Positions 62,599 through 64,000 of a stretch of DNA of 64,000 bases are shown piece by piece. Source of the stretch: Bryobacterales bacterium (lineage in GTDB: Bacteria; Acidobacteriota; Terriglobia; Bryobacterales; Bryobacteraceae). The DNA is taken from NCBI GenBank assembly GCA_016721425.1, contig JADKID010000028.1, forward strand, positions 56,881 through 120,880, given 5' to 3'. Below the pieces are notes generated by a model. That model made no database searches and was not told where the DNA came from. It was given only the letters and a program-made list of their open reading frames with translations. The position numbers were made by a program, and so were the translations under genes. Position 1 is the first letter of the stretch. The number at the start of each line of letters is the position of its first letter.

Positions 62599-63665
62599 AT
62601 GGCCTTCTTCGCGATCATTAGAGACCACGACGATTCGTTCGAAGTCCTCCAATGTCATGTCAACATCTGGTGTTTGGGAGGCATTTTCGGCCATAGTAAC
62701 TTCGTGTGGGATGTCGGCTTGAGACTGAAAGGGGTGGTTGATAAGAAGGTAACTAAGCTCTATATTGCGTTTCCGTTCGGCGCAGACGGAAGCGGAGTCG
62801 AGGATCTGCATGACCGCTAACCGATCAGCAGACCGGCAGAACTGGTGTTTGGCAGCCCAGTCAGAATTGACGGAGACAAAATAGACTACGATGAGCATCC
62901 AGTCGTACTTGGCCGAGTCGACACCAGCAGGCGGATCGACGACAAGTGCGGATCCGACTACTCCTTCTGGGAGATTGCCATGGGAGTACGTGGGTATGGA
63001 AGCGCTCCCTCGGGCGAAAGAACGGAGCCCTAGTCGACCTGCGGGTGTCGGACGTGCGTGAAGCAGTTGCCGTCGAATCCTGGCGGGCGTTCAAAGACCG
63101 TATCGTTCCCATCGTGAAACTGAACTTGCTCGTCATCGCACCTGATTTTCTACAGATGCGAGCGGTTAGTCCGGCGCTTCGGTACATGCGTTTGCTGGAA
63201 AGTCGCGCTTGGGAAAAGTACCTGGGCCAGAGTCCGAATCCGCGCGACCGAAGCCGACTGATCATTTACCACTGGCGGTCGGAAAAGGAGAACCGGTCGA
63301 TGTCAAGAGACCGTTTCTCGCCTTCTAGACCTTAGTCGAGACTACGGCTTCGTCCGACCTGCAAATCATGTCAGATCAGCAATCTTTATCGCGGTCATGG
63401 TCACGATTGGATACGGTTACGGGGCGACTTTTGCGAGGGAAGGTTGGTCGTGGGCAATTCAGTTCGCTCAGCAGAACACGCTGGCTTCGATCGCCGGGGG
63501 GGCGAGCCTTCTGACGATATTCTTTGGCATTCAGAAGAGCTGGCCAATCATCCGACACGTAGTTCAATGGTGCCGCGCTGGCTTTCTGGCTGTAGAGGAC
63601 CGGTTCTTGAAGGCCAAGCGCCGGCGACTTGGATTCCGCCCGTCGCCGATCGCGTTGGCGTCCCC
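62599..63665 (+). pseudogene. Unknown protein with C-terminal membrane spans, broken
   Basis: AGGAG precedes the ATG at 62599, which starts AFFAIIRDHDDSFEVLQC. An in-frame TAA at 62818 and at least two shifts follow; pieces in other frames (VWKRSLGRKNGALVDLRVSDV near 63010 and YMRLLESRAWEKYLGQSPN near 63190) look like one protein. The last part has two hydrophobic stretches (SAIFIAVMVTIGYGYGATF, TLASIAGGASLLTIFFGI). It runs without a stop into comM copy C, so its end is lost. No family was recognised. Confidence 0.45.
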
Positions 63666-64000
63666 TACGTCCAGTAGTTCCGGTCCAAACTCCGGTACTG
63701 CACCGCCTCCGCCACGTGCTTCCCCTGGATCTCCCCGCTCCCCCCCAGATCCGCAATCGTCCGCGCTACCTTCAATATCCGGTCATGCGCCCGCGCGGAC
63801 AACCCCATCCGCCGCACCGCCATCTCCAGCGTCCGCTCCCCCGCCGCATCAATGGGCAAATCTCCCGGATCCGCCCCGGCGGATCCCCCGCATTCACATA
63901 CCCCCGCCCATGCTGCGCCGCCGCGCCGCCAGCACCCGCCCGCGCATCTCCGCCGACGACACTCCGCCCTCCCGCGCCCGCAGCTCCTGATACGGCACCG
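63662..64000 (-). pseudogene. comM 3'-end fragment, copy C (runs off the window)
   Basis: The comM stop and C-terminus (DRNYWT) again, with high similarity to copy B, continuing to the last base of the window. Against copy B it lacks one C near 63850 and one C near 63921, so its frame is broken at least twice. Either this is the end of the resident comM gene, then inactive, or a further displaced copy with the true gene more to the right. Confidence 0.85.

Noticed and set aside
63397..63990. A 197-codon plus-strand protein ending in a Pro/Ser-rich tail
   Set aside because: Only the first third is cargo coding; the Pro/Ser-rich part is comM copy C read antisense.

Overview
The window looks like a stretch of a high-GC acidobacterial chromosome, most likely from the Bryobacterales/Solibacteraceae (Solibacter- or Paludibaculum-like). 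That placement is an inference. It rests on the 1240-residue TonB-dependent receptor with an N-terminal carboxypeptidase-like domain, the multiheme cytochrome-TPR fusion, the VWA protein, and core genes that look acidobacterial. No rRNA, tRNA, CRISPR array, insertion sequence or integrase was recognised.

Layout. 1-800: a hicB antitoxin fused to the remains of hicA, then a gene-free block of strong hairpins. 806-2592 (minus): DinB-like protein, glutaminyl-cyclase-like M28 enzyme, Tat-exported cupin. 2665-4308: small secreted protein and an orphan ThiH-like radical SAM enzyme. 4362-8823: translation cluster rplM-rpsI, rpsB-tsf, pyrH-frr, with a clear promoter, two clear terminators and leader hairpins. 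8824-12731: methyltransferase, D-aminoacylase, LarA-like racemase. 12734-14761: vapBC-type pair and two tandem PepSY-like membrane proteins. 14817-17534: rpsA, HU/IHF and HIT, behind a consensus promoter. 17446-19028 (minus): PAS-GGDEF cyclase and pyrophosphatase. 19165-36886: an almost complete dcw cluster (mraZ, rsmH, ftsL, ftsI, murE, murF, mraY, murD, ftsW, murG, murC, ftsQ, ftsA, ftsZ, murA). It makes peptidoglycan precursors and the division ring; murB and ddl are absent from it. 36883-41323 (minus): purS, glmS, yjbQ, aldo/keto reductase, FkbM methyltransferase. 41437-45078: small unknown protein, CorA-like protein, SDR, secreted unknown. 45079-53911: aconitase, heptaheme cytochrome-TPR protein, TonB-dependent receptor. 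53997-57904: a two-way cluster of ferredoxin, cupin and URO-D-like protein against a CRP/FNR regulator and a radical SAM/SPASM protein, with two tandem palindromes before the radical SAM gene. 57846-59555 (minus): VWA protein and a secreted unknown.

The most unusual part is 59605-64000. The 3' end of comM (the YifB/Mg-chelatase-like competence helicase) appears three times in the same orientation. The copies bracket two segments of visibly lower GC. Those segments hold a DUF6602/PD-(D/E)xK-like nuclease gene, a GNAT gene overlapping an ASCH gene, and an unknown membrane protein gene. Every one of these genes is frameshifted, whereas no gene from about 0.8 to 59.5 kb is. I read this as serial insertion of cargo at the comM 3' end followed by decay. 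Local assembly error is the main alternative.

Long ORFs antiparallel to core genes were treated as GC-rich shadows and left out.
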